DNA from: Luteimonas deserti
GTDB lineage: Bacteria > Pseudomonadota > Gammaproteobacteria > Xanthomonadales > Xanthomonadaceae
Assembly: GCF_013425765.1 (NCBI RefSeq)
Contig: NZ_JACCJZ010000005.1
Location: 1-64,000 of the forward strand
Reading direction: 5' to 3'
Length of the DNA: 64,000 nt
In this document: piece after piece, positions 26,970 through 38,074 of the stretch
How positions within the stretch are numbered: the first letter of the stretch is position 1
Layout of the letters: the number at the start of each line of letters is the position of its first letter
Notes under the pieces: generated by a model
Seen by the model: only the letters and a program-made list of their open reading frames with translations
The model's database searches: none
What the model was told of the DNA's origin: nothing
Program-made: the position numbers and the translations under genes

Positions 26970-29900
26970 ATGAACGGGCTGCGCGACGCCATCGACCACA
27001 CGATGCTGGGCTGGATCAAGCCCGAGCTCGACGAAGTGCTGCGTCAGGCGCGGATCGAGCTGGAGGGCTTCGTCGAGACGCCCGACGATCCCAGCCGCAT
27101 GCGTCTGTGCGCAGGTTATCTGCATCAGGCGCAGGGCACCCTGCGCATGGTCGAACTGTATGCGCCGGCGATGGTGGTCGAAGAGATGGAGCGTCTCGCC
27201 GACGCCCTGCGCGACGGCCTCACCAGCGATCGCGACGCGGGATCGGCGGCGCTGTTGCGCGGCATGCTGTTGCTGCCGGATTATCTCGAGCGCCTGCAAG
27301 GCGGGCATCGCGACATTCCGATCGTCCTGCTGCCGCTGCTCAACGAGCTGCGCGGTGCGCGCGGCGAGACGGGCCTGAGCGAGAGCATCCTCTTCTCGCC
27401 GGATCTCGCACGTCCGGTCCCCGTGCCGGCGGCGATTCCGGCGCAGGCCCATGGCGACCGCGAGGCCGCGCTGCGCGCGGTGCGCGCCGCGCTGCAGACC
27501 TGGCCTTCGGGCGGGGCCGCGTCCGATGCCGCTCCGCTGGTCGCCGCATTGCGCGCGGCGTCGCCGCAGTTCGAGAACGACGCGGTGCGGCGCATGCTCT
27601 GGGTGGCGGCGAACATCGCCGAAGCCCTCGGCGACGGCGCCTTCGCCGCCTCGGCGCAGCCTGCGCTGCGCCAGGTGTTCGCCGGTGTCGAGCGCGAACT
27701 GCGCCAGCAGGTGCAGGACGCGCCGCTGGCCGCGCTGAACCCGGAATCGGCCCAGGAGCCGACCCGCCAGCTGCTCTATTACGCCGTGCACGCCGACAGC
27801 GACCATCCGGCGCTGCGCGATCTGCGCGACACGTTCGACCTGCAGTCGCAGGAGCCGAGCGCCTCGGAGATCGAACACGCGCGCAGTAGCCTCAGCGGAC
27901 GCAACCGCGCCCTGCTCGACACCGTGTCCGCCGCCGTCAAGGAAGACCTGCTGCGGGTCAAGGACGCGCTCGACCTGCACCTGCGTATGGGCTCGACCGA
28001 TATCGGCGCGCTCCGGCCGCAGGTCGACGTCCTCGCCGGCGTGGCCGACACCCTCGGCATGCTCGGCCTGAACGCCGCGCGCGGCGTGGTGCAGCAGCAG
28101 CGCGACGTCATGCGCACCATCGTCGACGGGTCCACCCCGGCCAGCGAAGACACCTTGCTCGACGTGGCCGGCGCCCTGCTGTACGTCGACGCCACCCTGG
28201 ACGACCAGGTGTCGCGTCTGGGCAGCGACGCCCCGACCGGCAGCGACGACACCCTCGCGGTGGAGGCGCAGCAGTCGGTCGTGGTGCTGGTGCGCGAGGC
28301 GATCGCCAATTTCTCGGATGCGCGCCAGGCCCTGGTGGCGTTCGTGGAGACGAACTGGGATCACGCCGAGCTGCAGGAAGTCCCCCGCCTGCTGGCCGAG
28401 GTGGGCGGCGCGCTGCAGATGCTCGAGATCCCGCAGGCCCGCGCCTATCTGGATGGCGTGCGCCTGTACGCCGAACGCGAGCTGATCGCGCGCAAGCGGG
28501 TGCCCAACGGCCGGCAGCTCGATACCTTCGCCGATGCGCTGGCGAGCCTGGAGTACTACCTCGAAGCCTTGCGCGAGCAGCGCAACGGCCGTGCCGACAT
28601 TCTCGACATCACGCGCAGCAGCCTGGAGACGCTCGGCTACTGGCCACTCCCCGGCGATGCCGTGGACGCGCCGGCACCCGCCCGCAACGAGACCGACGCC
28701 GCGGCTGGCACGCTGGCCGACGAGCTGCGCGCCATCGACGTCGCCCAGCTGGCGCGTGGCGAACTGCAGGTGCCGACGGTCGACGGGTCCGACTCGGCCG
28801 TTGCCGCGCCTGCGCCCACGCCTGCGTCCGCGCCGCATGCGCCGGTCGCGCAGGCCGGGCAGACATCGGGCGGGTTCGAAGCCGTGGGCGACGAGATCGA
28901 CGACGAGATCCGCGAGGTCTTCCTGGAAGAGTTCGCCGGCGAGATCGAGAATCTCGACGCGTTGCTGCCGCAGTGGCGCGCACGTCCGGACAACCTCGAC
29001 CTGCTCCGTCCGATCCGCCGCGTCTTCCACACGCTCAAGGGCAGTGGCCGCCTGGTCGGCGCGCGCCGGCTCGGCGAGTTCAGCTGGGCGATCGAGAGCA
29101 TGCTCAACCGGGTGCTCGACGGCAGCCGGCCGGCCAGCCCGGCGGTGGTCGCGATGGTCGACCAGGCGTTCTACACCCTGCCCGAACTGCAGGCCGTCCT
29201 GCGCGGTGACGCCGAGCTGCGCGCCGATCTGGACGCCATGCAGGCATCGGCAGCGCGGATCGCAGGCGGCGACGACGCGTTGCCGGACGATCCCATGCCG
29301 CTCGGTGCGCCCGCGGGGGCGGCCACGCCCGAAGCGGCGTCGATCGCTGCCGCGTCCGCTCCGGAACGTGCCGCCGAGACCGAGGCCGACGTGCCCGTCA
29401 TCGCGGCACCCGAAGCACCGGAGGCCGCCGGCGCGGCGCCGGTGGTCGAGGACGCGCCACAGTCGGTACCGGCGTCGGTCGACGCATTGCTGCTCGAAAT
29501 TCTCGACACCGAGGTCAAGGGCCACCTCGAGGCCGTGACTGCCTGCCTGCAGGCCGCGCGTGCCGGAGGTGCCTTCGACGCCGAACGCCTGCTGCGTGCG
29601 CTGCACACCATGCACGGCGCCTTCGCCATGGCCGAAGTGCCGGCGATCGGGCTCGTCCTGGGCCCAGCCGAGGACTACGCGCAGCGGCTCGCGGCGGCTC
29701 GCGTCGCCCCCGATGCCGACGGCATCGAGGTTCTGGAGACGGTGGCGGCCGAGGTCGGCGCGGCCTTGCGCGCGCTGCATCTCGAATCCCCGCGCATCGC
29801 GGTTCTTCCGGCCCTGGCCGCCCGCGTGTCCGAGGTCCGCGACCGGCTGCCCGAAGCGGCGATCGAACGCTTCACGTTCCAGTTCGATGACGAGGACGTC

Positions 29901-32900
29901 GGCGAGGCGCTGCCGGAGGCGGTGGAGACCCCGGCCGTCGACGACACCGCGCACCGCGATGACCTCGCGCGCCTCGAAGCCGAACGTGCCGAAGCCGAGC
30001 GCCTCGAGACGGAACGTCTCGAAGCAGAGCGCACCGAGGCGGCGCGCCTCGAAGCGGAGCGTGTAGAGGCCGAGCGCGCCGAAGCCGAGCGTCTCGAGAC
30101 CGAACGTCTCGAAGCGGAACGCGCCGAAGCGGCGCGCCTCGAAGCAGAGCGTGGAGAAGCGGAGCGCGCCGAAGCCGAGCGTCTCGAGACCGAACGTCTC
30201 GAAGCGGAACGCGCCGAAGCGGCACGCCTCGAAGAGGCGCGTGTCGAGGCCGAGCGCGCCGAAGCGGAGCGTCTCGAAGCAGAACGCGCCGAAGCGGCGC
30301 GCCTCGAAGAAGCGCGTGTCGAGGCCGAACGTGCCGAAGCGGAACGTCTCGAAGCCGAGCGTGCCGAAGCGGAACGTCTCGAAGCAGAACGCGCCGAAGC
30401 GGCACGCCTCGAAGAAGCGCGTGTCGAGGCCGAACGTGCCGAAGCGGAACGTCTCGAAGCCGAGCGTGCAGAAGCGGAACGTCTCGAAGCAGAACGCGCC
30501 GAAGCGGAACGTCTCGAAGCGGCGCGTATCGAAGCCGAGCGCGTTGAAGCCGAACGTGCTGAATCGGAGCGTCTCGAGGCGGATCGAGCCGAAGCCGAAC
30601 AGCTCGAACGCGAGCGGGCTGAAGCGGAGCGCCTGGAGACGGAACGCATCGCCGCCGAGCGCGCCGAGGCCGAGCGGCTTGAAGCCGAGCGCCAAGACGC
30701 GGAACGTGCTGACGCCGAACGCCTCGACATCGAGTTGCGCGCCGCGGACCCGCTGCATGGCGGGTATGGTCCTGACGCCGCGGACGGGATCGCCACGGAC
30801 GACCAGGCCGACGCGTCGGCACTGGCCGCGCAGGCGGTCATCGATGCCGAGGTGCTGGCCGACGAGCGCCTTCGCTTCGAAGGTGCGCAGGGCTCGTCTT
30901 CCGCGGAAACCGAGGATGTCGAAGACAGCGTGCAGGACGACGGCGACCGCGCGACCGAGCTCGACGCCCAGGCGCCGTCCGACATCCACACGATCGCAAA
31001 CGAAGCGCCTGAGGAACACCAGGATCCGGTGGCAGCGCCGCACGGTGCGCCGGCCGATGCCGTGCCGGTGGACGACGACGGCGCTGTCGCGGCGGCGGAC
31101 GCAGGGGACGCGCTCGCCTCGGGCGACTCCGGAACAAGGATTGACGCGGGAGCCGGTGTCGACCCTGACATCGCATCCGATGCGGTGTCCGATCCAGATA
31201 TGGCGTCGCCGGGCGATCCGGAGGCGTTCGAGGTCGAGGATGGCGCGTTCGAGGCCGACGCGGAGGCCGCGCCTGCGGAGAACGCAGGCGCGATCGAAAC
31301 CGACGAAACGGCCCCCGTCGCCGCATCCGATGCCGAGGCGACGCCGGAGGACGCCCAGGTCCGGCCCGACGCCGAGCCGGCGCCGGCGGAGACAGCCGAG
31401 GCGCACGATGCGACTCCGGATGCCGCCGACGAAAGCGACCGCGCGTCAGCAGGCGACGCCGGCACCGATGCGCCCGAGCTGGACGCCGAAGCCGGCGCCA
31501 CTCGTGCGATCGAGCGCCCCGAAGGCGAGGAGGCGACCTGGGTTCCGCAACCCGACGAGCTCGATCCGGACGCACCGCTCGATCTCGAAGGCCTCGATGC
31601 GGAGCTGATCGACATCTTCGTCGAGGAAGGCATCGACCTGCTCGACCATTCGGATGGTCTGCTCGCGCAGTTGCGCGAGGATCCCTATGCGCGTGAGCCG
31701 GTGGCCGGCCTGCAGCGTGATCTGCACACCCTCAAGGGCGGTGCACGGATGGCCGGGCTGATGGAGATCGGCGAGCTCGGCCATGCGATGGAGACCCTGC
31801 TCGAGTCGGTGTCGGAGCAGCGCACGACGCTGCGCCGGCGCGATCTCGTGCTGCTCGAGCGTGGCTTCGACCGTCTGCACACCATGGTCACCCGGGCCGG
31901 CGAACGCCGGGCGATCGGTCCATCGCAGGCACTGGTCGACGCGTTCAGCGGCACGTCGCCGGATACGGCGGGCGGGCTCGCGAAGACCCCCGCCAGCGAG
32001 ACCCCCAAGGTCGAACTGGCCCCGCTGTCGGCACCCCTGCTGTCGGACGACATCAGCGCCGAAGACGAGGAAGGCGCGCTGCGCGGTTCGCAGGAACAGG
32101 TGCGGATCCGCGCCGACCTGCTCGACCGTCTGGTCACCTACGCCGGCGAGGTCGCCATCTACCGCGCTCGCCTCGAGCAGCAGCTCGGCGGCTTCCGCGG
32201 CGCGATGAACGAACTGGCGCAGACCAACACGCGCCTGCGCGACCAGCTGCGTCGTCTCGACATCGAGACCGAGGCGCAGATCATCGCCCGCTTCCAGCGC
32301 GAAGGCGACACCGGCGACGCCACGTTCGATCCGCTCGAGCTCGACCGCTTCTCGACGCTGCAGCAGCTCTCCCGTGCACTGGGCGAGACCGCGGCCGACC
32401 TCGGCAGCCTGCAGCAGACCCTCGACGACCAGACCCGGCAGTACGAGACCTTGCTGCTGCAGCAGTCGCGGGTCAGTTCGGACCTGCAGGAAGGCCTCAT
32501 GCGCACGCGCATGGTGCCGTTCGACGGCCTGGTTCCGCGCCTGCGGCGCGTCGTGCGCCAGGCCGCGCAGGACACCGGCAAGCAGGTGCAGTTGCGCCTC
32601 GACGGTGCCCAGGGCGAGCTCGACCGCAACGTGCTCGAGCGCATGGTGTCGCCGCTTGAGCATCTGCTGCGCAATGCCATCGCACACGGCCTGGAGACGC
32701 CGGCCGGCCGCCGGGCCGCCGACAAGCCGGACGAAGGCAGCGTGCGCATTGCGGTGCGTCGTGAGGGTTCGGAAGTCGTGCTCGAGGTCAGCGACGACGG
32801 CGCGGGCCTGGATCGCGCCGCGATCCGCCGCCGCGCCGAAGAGCGCGGGCTGCTGCATGCCGATGCGGTGATCAGCGACTCCGATCTCGACGCGATGATC

Positions 32901-33911
32901 CTCCAGCCGGGCTTCTCCACCGCCACCGAGGTCAGCCGTCTGGCCGGCCGCGGGGTCGGCATGGACGTCGTCGCCAGCGAAGTGCGCCAGCTCGGCGGCA
33001 GCTTCGACATCCGCTCCCGCGCGGGGCGCGGCACCACCTTCACCCTCCGGCTGCCGCAGACCCTCGCGGTCACCCAGGCCGCATTCGTACGCATCGGCGA
33101 GACGAGCTTCGCTGTGCCGATCGCCTCGGTCCGCGGTGTCGGCCGCATCGCGCGCGAAGAGGCGGTCCCGGGCGCGGTGTACCAGTACGGCGGCGAGGAT
33201 TACCAGCTGCACGACCTGGGCCGACTGGTGGGTCACGCGCCGGCGCGGGCCGAAGGCCATCTGCAGATGCCGCTGCTGCTGATCCGTGCCGGCGAACTGC
33301 GCGCCGCGGTCGCGGTCGACGAGATCGTCGGCAACCGCGAGATCGTGGTGAAGCCGGCGGGTCCCCAGGTCACGTCGGTCCCGGGAATCTTCGGCGCGAC
33401 GATCATGGGCGACGGCCGGGTCGTGGTGATCCTCGACATCGCGCCGCTGGTCCGGCGCCACCTGGCCCATGTGGCCGAGCTCGGAGAGGGCCACGTCGAA
33501 GAACCGACGCCCGTGGTCGAGCAGCGGCCCGTCCCGCTGGTGATGGTGGTCGACGATTCGGTGACGATGCGCAAGGTCACCGGCCGCGTGCTGGAACGCC
33601 ACAACTTCGAGGTCATGACCGCGCGCGACGGCGTGGATGCCCTCGAGCGGATGGAAGAGCGCGTTCCCGACCTGATGCTGCTGGACATCGAGATGCCGCG
33701 CATGGACGGCTACGAGCTGGCGACACAGATGAAGGCCGACCCGCGCCTGCGCGACGTCACCATCATGATGATCACCTCGCGTACCGGCGAGAAACACCGC
33801 CAGCGCGCGTTCGAGATCGGCGTCGAACGTTATCTGGGCAAGCCCTACCAGGAGCACGACCTGCTGCGCCACGTGCACGAACTGCTGAAGCTGGAGCGTG
33901 ACGATGGCTGA
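26970..33911 (+). CDS. chpA: ChpA/PilL giant hybrid chemotaxis kinase with pentad-repeat helix
   Basis: A 2313-residue CheA-type hybrid kinase for type IV pili. Order seen: N-terminal Hpt-like domain (H52 in HQAQG); helical Hpt/FimL-like modules without the motif; Hpt with H687 (HTLKGSGR); Hpt with H879 (HTMHGAF, lysine lost); 50 pentad repeats (residues 1002-1251); an acidic Asp/Ala/Glu linker (about 1252-1530); Hpt with H1586 (HTLKGGAR); dimerisation; HATPase with N-box [19 protein letters not shown] and GRGVGMD; CheW domain; C-terminal receiver with D2239 (LLDIEMP). Pseudomonas ChpA is about 2470 residues. GGAG lies seven bases ahead of ATG 26970; a longer open frame upstream overlaps pilJ and is not credible. 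The last eight bases overlap the CheB-like gene. Confidence 0.95.
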   Translation: MNGLRDAIDHTMLGWIKPELDEVLRQARIELEGFVETPDDPSRMRLCAGYLHQAQGTLRMVELYAPAMVVEEMERLADALRDGLTSDRDAGSAALLRGMLLLPDYLERLQGGHRDIPIVLLPLLNELRGARGETGLSESILFSPDLARPVPVPAAIPAQAHGDREAALRAVRAALQTWPSGGAASDAAPLVAALRAASPQFENDAVRRMLWVAANIAEALGDGAFAASAQPALRQVFAGVERELRQQVQDAPLAALNPESAQEPTRQLLYYAVHADSDHPALRDLRDTFDLQSQEPSASEIEHARSSLSGRNRALLDTVSAAVKEDLLRVKDALDLHLRMGSTDIGALRPQVDVLAGVADTLGMLGLNAARGVVQQQRDVMRTIVDGSTPASEDTLLDVAGALLYVDATLDDQVSRLGSDAPTGSDDTLAVEAQQSVVVLVREAIANFSDARQALVAFVETNWDHAELQEVPRLLAEVGGALQMLEIPQARAYLDGVRLYAERELIARKRVPNGRQLDTFADALASLEYYLEALREQRNGRADILDITRSSLETLGYWPLPGDAVDAPAPARNETDAAAGTLADELRAIDVAQLARGELQVPTVDGSDSAVAAPAPTPASAPHAPVAQAGQTSGGFEAVGDEIDDEIREVFLEEFAGEIENLDALLPQWRARPDNLDLLRPIRRVFHTLKGSGRLVGARRLGEFSWAIESMLNRVLDGSRPASPAVVAMVDQAFYTLPELQAVLRGDAELRADLDAMQASAARIAGGDDALPDDPMPLGAPAGAATPEAASIAAASAPERAAETEADVPVIAAPEAPEAAGAAPVVEDAPQSVPASVDALLLEILDTEVKGHLEAVTACLQAARAGGAFDAERLLRALHTMHGAFAMAEVPAIGLVLGPAEDYAQRLAAARVAPDADGIEVLETVAAEVGAALRALHLESPRIAVLPALAARVSEVRDRLPEAAIERFTFQFDDEDVGEALPEAVETPAVDDTAHRDDLARLEAERAEAERLETERLEAERTEAARLEAERVEAERAEAERLETERLEAERAEAARLEAERGEAERAEAERLETERLEAERAEAARLEEARVEAERAEAERLEAERAEAARLEEARVEAERAEAERLEAERAEAERLEAERAEAARLEEARVEAERAEAERLEAERAEAERLEAERAEAERLEAARIEAERVEAERAESERLEADRAEAEQLERERAEAERLETERIAAERAEAERLEAERQDAERADAERLDIELRAADPLHGGYGPDAADGIATDDQADASALAAQAVIDAEVLADERLRFEGAQGSSSAETEDVEDSVQDDGDRATELDAQAPSDIHTIANEAPEEHQDPVAAPHGAPADAVPVDDDGAVAAADAGDALASGDSGTRIDAGAGVDPDIASDAVSDPDMASPGDPEAFEVEDGAFEADAEAAPAENAGAIETDETAPVAASDAEATPEDAQVRPDAEPAPAETAEAHDATPDAADESDRASAGDAGTDAPELDAEAGATRAIERPEGEEATWVPQPDELDPDAPLDLEGLDAELIDIFVEEGIDLLDHSDGLLAQLREDPYAREPVAGLQRDLHTLKGGARMAGLMEIGELGHAMETLLESVSEQRTTLRRRDLVLLERGFDRLHTMVTRAGERRAIGPSQALVDAFSGTSPDTAGGLAKTPASETPKVELAPLSAPLLSDDISAEDEEGALRGSQEQVRIRADLLDRLVTYAGEVAIYRARLEQQLGGFRGAMNELAQTNTRLRDQLRRLDIETEAQIIARFQREGDTGDATFDPLELDRFSTLQQLSRALGETAADLGSLQQTLDDQTRQYETLLLQQSRVSSDLQEGLMRTRMVPFDGLVPRLRRVVRQAAQDTGKQVQLRLDGAQGELDRNVLERMVSPLEHLLRNAIAHGLETPAGRRAADKPDEGSVRIAVRREGSEVVLEVSDDGAGLDRAAIRRRAEERGLLHADAVISDSDLDAMILQPGFSTATEVSRLAGRGVGMDVVASEVRQLGGSFDIRSRAGRGTTFTLRLPQTLAVTQAAFVRIGETSFAVPIASVRGVGRIAREEAVPGAVYQYGGEDYQLHDLGRLVGHAPARAEGHLQMPLLLIRAGELRAAVAVDEIVGNREIVVKPAGPQVTSVPGIFGATIMGDGRVVVILDIAPLVRRHLAHVAELGEGHVEEPTPVVEQRPVPLVMVVDDSVTMRKVTGRVLERHNFEVMTARDGVDALERMEERVPDLMLLDIEMPRMDGYELATQMKADPRLRDVTIMMITSRTGEKHRQRAFEIGVERYLGKPYQEHDLLRHVHELLKLERDDG
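29973..30722 (+). repeat. 50 tandem 15-base repeats encoding (L/A/V)EAER pentads in chpA
   Basis: Fifty consecutive in-frame 15-base units encode five-residue repeats of the form xEAER with x mainly Leu, Ala or Val; variants are LETER, AEAAR and LEEAR. From unit 2 there is a higher-order period of six units (90 bases) repeated three times, then blocks of 5, 7 and 8 units, each block starting AEAER. Units are diverged at the DNA level (GAA/GAG, CGC/CGT swaps). The flanks are an ordinary Hpt region (left) and an acidic linker (right). Not a CRISPR: there are no spacers and it is fully coding. Confidence 0.95.
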
Positions 33912-35625
33912 GTCGGCAATCCGCACCGTGGTGCTGGCGCGCGAAGGCGCGGCCCGCGATCGCCTGGTCGAAGGCCTGGTGGAGGCCGGCGCCGAGGTCG
34001 TGCAGACGCTCGACCCGCTGCAGGTGGATCCTGCGGCGGTCGACGCACTGGCGCCGGCCGCGCTGGTGGTCACGCTGGAGCCCGCGGTCGAGGATGCGCT
34101 GGATGCGTTCGGGCCGCTGCTGTTCGTGCCCGGACGCACGGTGATCTTCGAGGAAGCAACCCTGGTCCTCCAGCGCAGTGGCTGGGACGCCGCGCGCTGG
34201 GTACGTCATCTGGGCGCCAAGCTGCGCGGCGAGGGCAGCGTGCTGCCACCCGGCGCGGAGCCGGCCGACGACGACGTCGTGCCCGACGGGCACGCACGGC
34301 ACGTGCCGGCCGGCCCCGGAGCTGGCGCGCCGGAAAGCTTCGTGTTCGATCCGGTCGCTGCCGAGTTCGACGACCTCGTACTGGACGTGCCGCCGGTGGC
34401 GCCGGCCTTCGATCTGGACTTCGCGTTCGAGGCGATCGATACCGGCGACGGCGCCAGCCCGGCCCTCGCCGATGAAATGCCGGCGCCCGGCGAGGCCGCG
34501 TCCGACGCCTCTGTCGCGACCGGCGACGGTTTCGACGCAGCGCTGCTCGAGCTCGAGTCCACACCCGGGCCGGAGGTCGCACGCGACGCCGCGGAGACCT
34601 CGCTGTTCGACCCGGTGGCGGCCGAGCTCGACGACCTTGCTTCGGACACGCCGCGTGCGGCGCCTGCGTTCGATCTGGATTTCGAGTTCGAGCTGGCCGA
34701 TACCGACGATCTCACCTACACGCCGCCGGTGGCCGATACGGCGCCGCCGCCCGGCTTCGACGTCTTCATGCCGTCGGAGGCGTCGTTCGAGGCGCCGGTC
34801 GACACGGCCGGGCTGGTGAGCGATGCGGCGGCGCTCGAGGCCACCGGCACCGATGCGGTCGTCAGCGACCCCGGCGACGCGTTCGCCGGATACGAGGTTG
34901 ACCGTGAGGACTTCGGTCTCAGTCTGGTGGACGATGCGGTCGACGCCCCGGCCGTGCGTGGAGCACCGGCCACCCCGCCGGCGCTCGACCTGCAGGATCT
35001 TGAGACGCGCATTTCGGGCCTGAGCCTGGCCGACGCGGACAGCTACGGCCACGGGCCGCGTCGCGGCCTGGTTCTGGTGGAGGGCGGGCTCGGCGGACCC
35101 GACGCGGTGCGCCAGCTGCTCGGCGCGATTCCCGATGGGTTCCCGCGGCCGATCCTGATCCGCCTGCAGCTCGATGGCGGACGCTACGACCGCCTGGTCC
35201 GCCAGATGGAACGGGCCACGTCTCTGCCGGTGCAGCTGGCGGAGCCGGGCATGTCGGTCGCGCCGGGCGAAGTCTATTTCCTGCCGCCCGACCTGCTGCC
35301 GGCCATGGTCGGCGGTGAACTGCGCTTCGCCGAAGGCGGCACGCTGGTGGACCTGCCGGGCGCCGTGCCGGCTGAAGACAGTGCCTTGCTGTTCGTCAGT
35401 GGCGCGGATCCGTCGCTGGTCGACATCGCGCTGGGGCCGGCCTGGCAGGGCGCGCTGGTCGGCGGGCAGTCCGACGAGGGCTGCTACGACTCGGTCGCCG
35501 CGCACGCGGTGGCCCAGGGCGGCGGTCCGTCGGGACGCCCGGTGGAGATCGCCGACTGGCTGCTCGCCCGCTGGATGCCTGCGGCGCGCCAAACCGAACC
35601 CGGCCCTGGAGGCCTGTCGCTGTGA
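33904..35625 (+). CDS. CheB-like protein of the pil-chp operon, catalytic residues missing
   Basis: A 573-residue protein in the chpB position. Residues 1-125 resemble a divergent receiver-like domain without the phospho-Asp pocket. The middle (about 130-370) is an acidic disordered linker containing two copies of an FDPVAAE...FDLDF segment (148-180 and 235-267, 24 of 33 identical). The C-terminal part (388-560) aligns with CheB methylesterase. The nucleophile motif GASTGGP reads EGGLGGP (Ser is G395), the His of VQHMP is Q422, and only the Asp-like D524 remains. It is thus probably inactive as an esterase and may act as a PilJ-binding or scaffold protein. ATG 33904 has GGAG seven bases upstream. 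Coupled to chpA and chpC. Confidence 0.8.
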   Translation: MAESAIRTVVLAREGAARDRLVEGLVEAGAEVVQTLDPLQVDPAAVDALAPAALVVTLEPAVEDALDAFGPLLFVPGRTVIFEEATLVLQRSGWDAARWVRHLGAKLRGEGSVLPPGAEPADDDVVPDGHARHVPAGPGAGAPESFVFDPVAAEFDDLVLDVPPVAPAFDLDFAFEAIDTGDGASPALADEMPAPGEAASDASVATGDGFDAALLELESTPGPEVARDAAETSLFDPVAAELDDLASDTPRAAPAFDLDFEFELADTDDLTYTPPVADTAPPPGFDVFMPSEASFEAPVDTAGLVSDAAALEATGTDAVVSDPGDAFAGYEVDREDFGLSLVDDAVDAPAVRGAPATPPALDLQDLETRISGLSLADADSYGHGPRRGLVLVEGGLGGPDAVRQLLGAIPDGFPRPILIRLQLDGGRYDRLVRQMERATSLPVQLAEPGMSVAPGEVYFLPPDLLPAMVGGELRFAEGGTLVDLPGAVPAEDSALLFVSGADPSLVDIALGPAWQGALVGGQSDEGCYDSVAAHAVAQGGGPSGRPVEIADWLLARWMPAARQTEPGPGGLSL

Positions 35626-36092
35626 ACGCCACTCTCGACGATATCCGCGGCGTGCTCATCCGCGTCGGCGCCACCCAGTTGCTGCTGCCCAACGCGACGA
35701 TCTCCGAGGTGCTGTCCTATTCGCCACCCGAGCCTGTGGACGATGCGCCCGGATGGCTGCTCGGGCGTCTGCGCTGGCGCGGCTGGCGCCTTCCGCTGGT
35801 CGCCTTCCCGGTGCTGTCGGGCCAGGGCGAAGACCAGGCGGGCCTGGGCAGCAAGGTCGTGGTGTTCAAGGCACTCAGCGGCGACGCCCGGCTGCCGTTC
35901 TTCGCTCTGCTGACCCAAGGCTTTCCCCGGCTGGTGACCATCTCGGCGGCCAACCTGCTCGACGAGTCGCACGGCGACGACGAGGCATTGCCGTTCGCCG
36001 TCAGCGCACGTGTGCGGCTGAACGACGACGTCGCGCAGATTCCCGACATCGACCAGATCGAACGCTCCGTGCGCGAGGCGATCGCTGCCTGA
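35622..36092 (+). CDS. chpC: CheW-like adaptor ChpC
   Basis: A 156-residue CheW-domain protein, the second adaptor of the Chp system. Features: RGVLIRVGATQLLLPNATIS at the N-terminus, a GWLLGRLRWRGWRLPLVAF segment equivalent to the CheW IRG/P core, and a helical tail. In Pseudomonas ChpC is thought to connect additional receptors to ChpA. The GTG start overlaps the preceding stop (GTGA). It is the last gene of the operon. Confidence 0.9.
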   Translation: MNATLDDIRGVLIRVGATQLLLPNATISEVLSYSPPEPVDDAPGWLLGRLRWRGWRLPLVAFPVLSGQGEDQAGLGSKVVVFKALSGDARLPFFALLTQGFPRLVTISAANLLDESHGDDEALPFAVSARVRLNDDVAQIPDIDQIERSVREAIAA

Positions 36093-36432
36093 CCGGTGGA
36101 CGTGTCCGGCTGGTTCCCGCTGATGAGGGGATCGGTCGGACACCCGGCACGCATCGGTCCGTGGCGATGCGCGCCCTGAGCGCCAGCCGGATACGCCGTG
36201 ACACACCCCCACGCAGCGGAGCCCGGTGACGTGCCCGTTGCAGGATCGCGCGGGCCACCATCGGCCATCGCATGCTCCATCGGATCGGATGAGGCGCCAG
36301 GGCCGACCCGCCTCGGCGATGGCGCCTTTCACAAGGCGCGACAGGCGCTGACCCGTGGCTGTGCACGCGCGCGGACGGACGTGGCGCGAGCGGCCCGGGC
36401 ATCGCCGGCGCCGCCTGTTCTAGACTGTCCCC
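36093..36432 (+). other. Intergenic region after the pil-chp operon
   Basis: This 340-base region holds no convincing gene. A weak inverted repeat (GTGTCCG at 36102-36108 and CGGACAC at 36137-36143, 28-base loop) could be part of the operon end. The start region of the next gene lacks a strong promoter match. Confidence 0.35.
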
Positions 36433-36978
36433 ATGCGAAATCCTCTGCAGGACCAGTTGCTCAAGGCCGGACTGGTGAAGAAGTCCCAGGTGGCCCAGGT
36501 GGCGCGCGAGCAGGCCAAGAAGCGCGAAGGCAAGGCGCCTCCCGTGGCCAGCGAGCAGCAGCGCGAGATCGCGCGCCTGCAGGCCGAGCGCGTGGAGCGC
36601 GACCGTGCACTCGCCGCGGAGCGCAACGCGCAGGCCAGGCTGCACGAACAGCGCGCGCAGGCCCGGCAGATCATCGAAACCCAGCGCGTGCCGTCGACCG
36701 GCGACACGCCGTACCGCTTCACCGATGGCGCGGTGATCCGTTCGATCCAGGTCGACGCGGCGCAGCGCGCCCAATTGGCGAGCGGGCTGCTCCTGGTGGT
36801 GCGCGACGGCGCGGGCTACGCGCTCCTGCCGAGGGCCGCGGGGGAGAAGGTGGCTGCGCGCGATGCGGCGCTGATCGTCGTGGACCAGAGCGCACGCGGC
36901 GACGGGCCTGCGTCACCCGGCGATGACGACGAGGCCTACTACGCGCGCTTCGAAGTGCCCGACGACCTCATCTGGTGA
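36433..36978 (+). CDS. DUF2058 family protein
   Basis: A 181-residue protein of the DUF2058 (YaiL-like) family, annotated elsewhere as nucleoprotein/polynucleotide-associated. The signature start MRNPLQDQLLKAGLVKKSQV is followed by a Lys/Arg/Glu/Gln-rich helix (about residues 20-85) and a small globular C-terminal domain (PYRFTDGAVIRSIQVDAAQR and a tail EAYYARFEVPDDLIW). The highly charged helix fits nucleic-acid binding; the function is not known. Monocistronic, convergent with rsmE. Confidence 0.9.
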   Translation: MRNPLQDQLLKAGLVKKSQVAQVAREQAKKREGKAPPVASEQQREIARLQAERVERDRALAAERNAQARLHEQRAQARQIIETQRVPSTGDTPYRFTDGAVIRSIQVDAAQRAQLASGLLLVVRDGAGYALLPRAAGEKVAARDAALIVVDQSARGDGPASPGDDDEAYYARFEVPDDLIW

Positions 36979-37327
36979 CGACTGACCGTTAGCGCCCGCC
37001 GCGCCGACGGCGCCGGCGCCAGCGCGCTCGCGGGACGCCCCGGTGGCGGGCACGCCGCAGCGCAGGCCGGTCGTCCGCAGACCGCGCTGCCCGCGCTGGG
37101 AAGGGTGCCGCGGCCCGAGCAGGTCACCGCGGTCGTACGCAGACGCTGGTCGAGCGCCGCGCCGCGGGCGCCGGTCACGCCGTTCGACGACGGATCCGTC
37201 GGCGCACACGGCCTTCGCCGTGACGCGGTCCTCTGTGCACTGGTCTGCACGACTGCTGGCGTCGCGGTGAAGGCCTCGGGCGTCCGCTGACAGGCGCACG
37301 GACGCCGGCCGCCGGCGGACGCGTCGA
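36979..37327. other. Convergent intergenic region, no gene seen
   Basis: 349 bases between the convergent DUF2058 and rsmE genes. The open frames here are Arg/Ala-rich shadows. A GC-only run of self-complementary GGCGCC units (37009-37020) could form a short hairpin. I see nothing else. Confidence 0.4.
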
Positions 37328-38074
37328 TCAGCTGCCAGTGCCGCCGAGATCGCCGAAGCGTGCCTGCAGAGCCGCGATCGCGGCGATGCCGGCCGTCTCG
37401 GTGCGCAGAATGCGCGGACCGAGGCGCAGGCCGGTGAAGCCGGCTGCTCGCAGGGCGGTACGATCGTTGTCCGACCAGCCGCCCTCCGGTCCGATCGCCA
37501 GAACGACGTTCCCGGCCGGTGCCGGCATGCCGGCAATACCGGTGTCCGCCCCCGGATCCAGCCACCAGCGTGACGCGTCGGCAGGCAGCATCTGCAGTGC
37601 GCTGGCCAGCGTCCGTGGCGCGGCCACGTCCGGAATGCGGCTGCGCCAGCTCTGCTCGCAGGCCGATACCACGACGCTGTGCCAATGCCCGTGGCGTTTG
37701 GCCGCCCGTTCGGCGTCCAGCTTTACCTCGCTGCGGTCGCTCGTCACGGGCACGAATGCCGCCACGCCGAGTTCGGTCGCCTTCTGCAGGATCCAGTCCA
37801 TCTTCTCGCCGCGGGCGAGCCCCTGGACCAGGGTGATCCGCAAGGGCGATTCCAGATCGACGCCGCGGCGGGCGAGGATCTCGGCGGAGGCGCCGCGCTT
37901 GCCCACCGCGACCAGACGCGCGTCGTGGTCGTGGCCGTCGCCGTTGAACAGCACGCAGGCATCGCCCTCGCGCAGGCGCAGCACGCGGGTCAGGTGCGCA
38001 GCGGCCGTTTCGGGCAGCTCGATCCGTTCGCCCGGTGCCAGCGGCAGGTCGACGTGGGCACGGATCACGCGCAT
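37328..38074 (-). CDS. rsmE: 16S rRNA (uracil-1498-N3)-methyltransferase RsmE
   Basis: A 248-residue SPOUT methyltransferase that methylates U1498 of 16S rRNA in the 30S subunit. The N-terminal PUA-like part (HLTRVLRLREGDACVLFNGD) precedes the trefoil-knot domain with LVQGLARGEKMDWILQKATE, the SAM loop LAIGPEGGWS and the LRLGPRILRTETA knot. Length matches E. coli RsmE (243). The start ATG lies within the end of bioA (10-base overlap), so the two are co-translated. Confidence 0.96.
   Translation of the reverse strand: MRVIRAHVDLPLAPGERIELPETAAAHLTRVLRLREGDACVLFNGDGHDHDARLVAVGKRGASAEILARRGVDLESPLRITLVQGLARGEKMDWILQKATELGVAAFVPVTSDRSEVKLDAERAAKRHGHWHSVVVSACEQSWRSRIPDVAAPRTLASALQMLPADASRWWLDPGADTGIAGMPAPAGNVVLAIGPEGGWSDNDRTALRAAGFTGLRLGPRILRTETAGIAAIAALQARFGDLGGTGS

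Noticed and set aside
29973-30722. The regular repeats as a CRISPR-like array
   Set aside because: Units are 15 bases, contiguous and in frame, with no spacers and no cas genes.
26877-31406. A 1509-codon open frame on the minus strand across chpA
   Set aside because: It is antisense to the clear ChpA domains, and its length follows from GC-rich codon bias and the Glu/Arg repeat read backwards.
36102-36143. Inverted repeat as pil-chp operon terminator
   Set aside because: Stem of 7 bp with a 28-base loop and no U-tract; kept only as a note in the gap entry.
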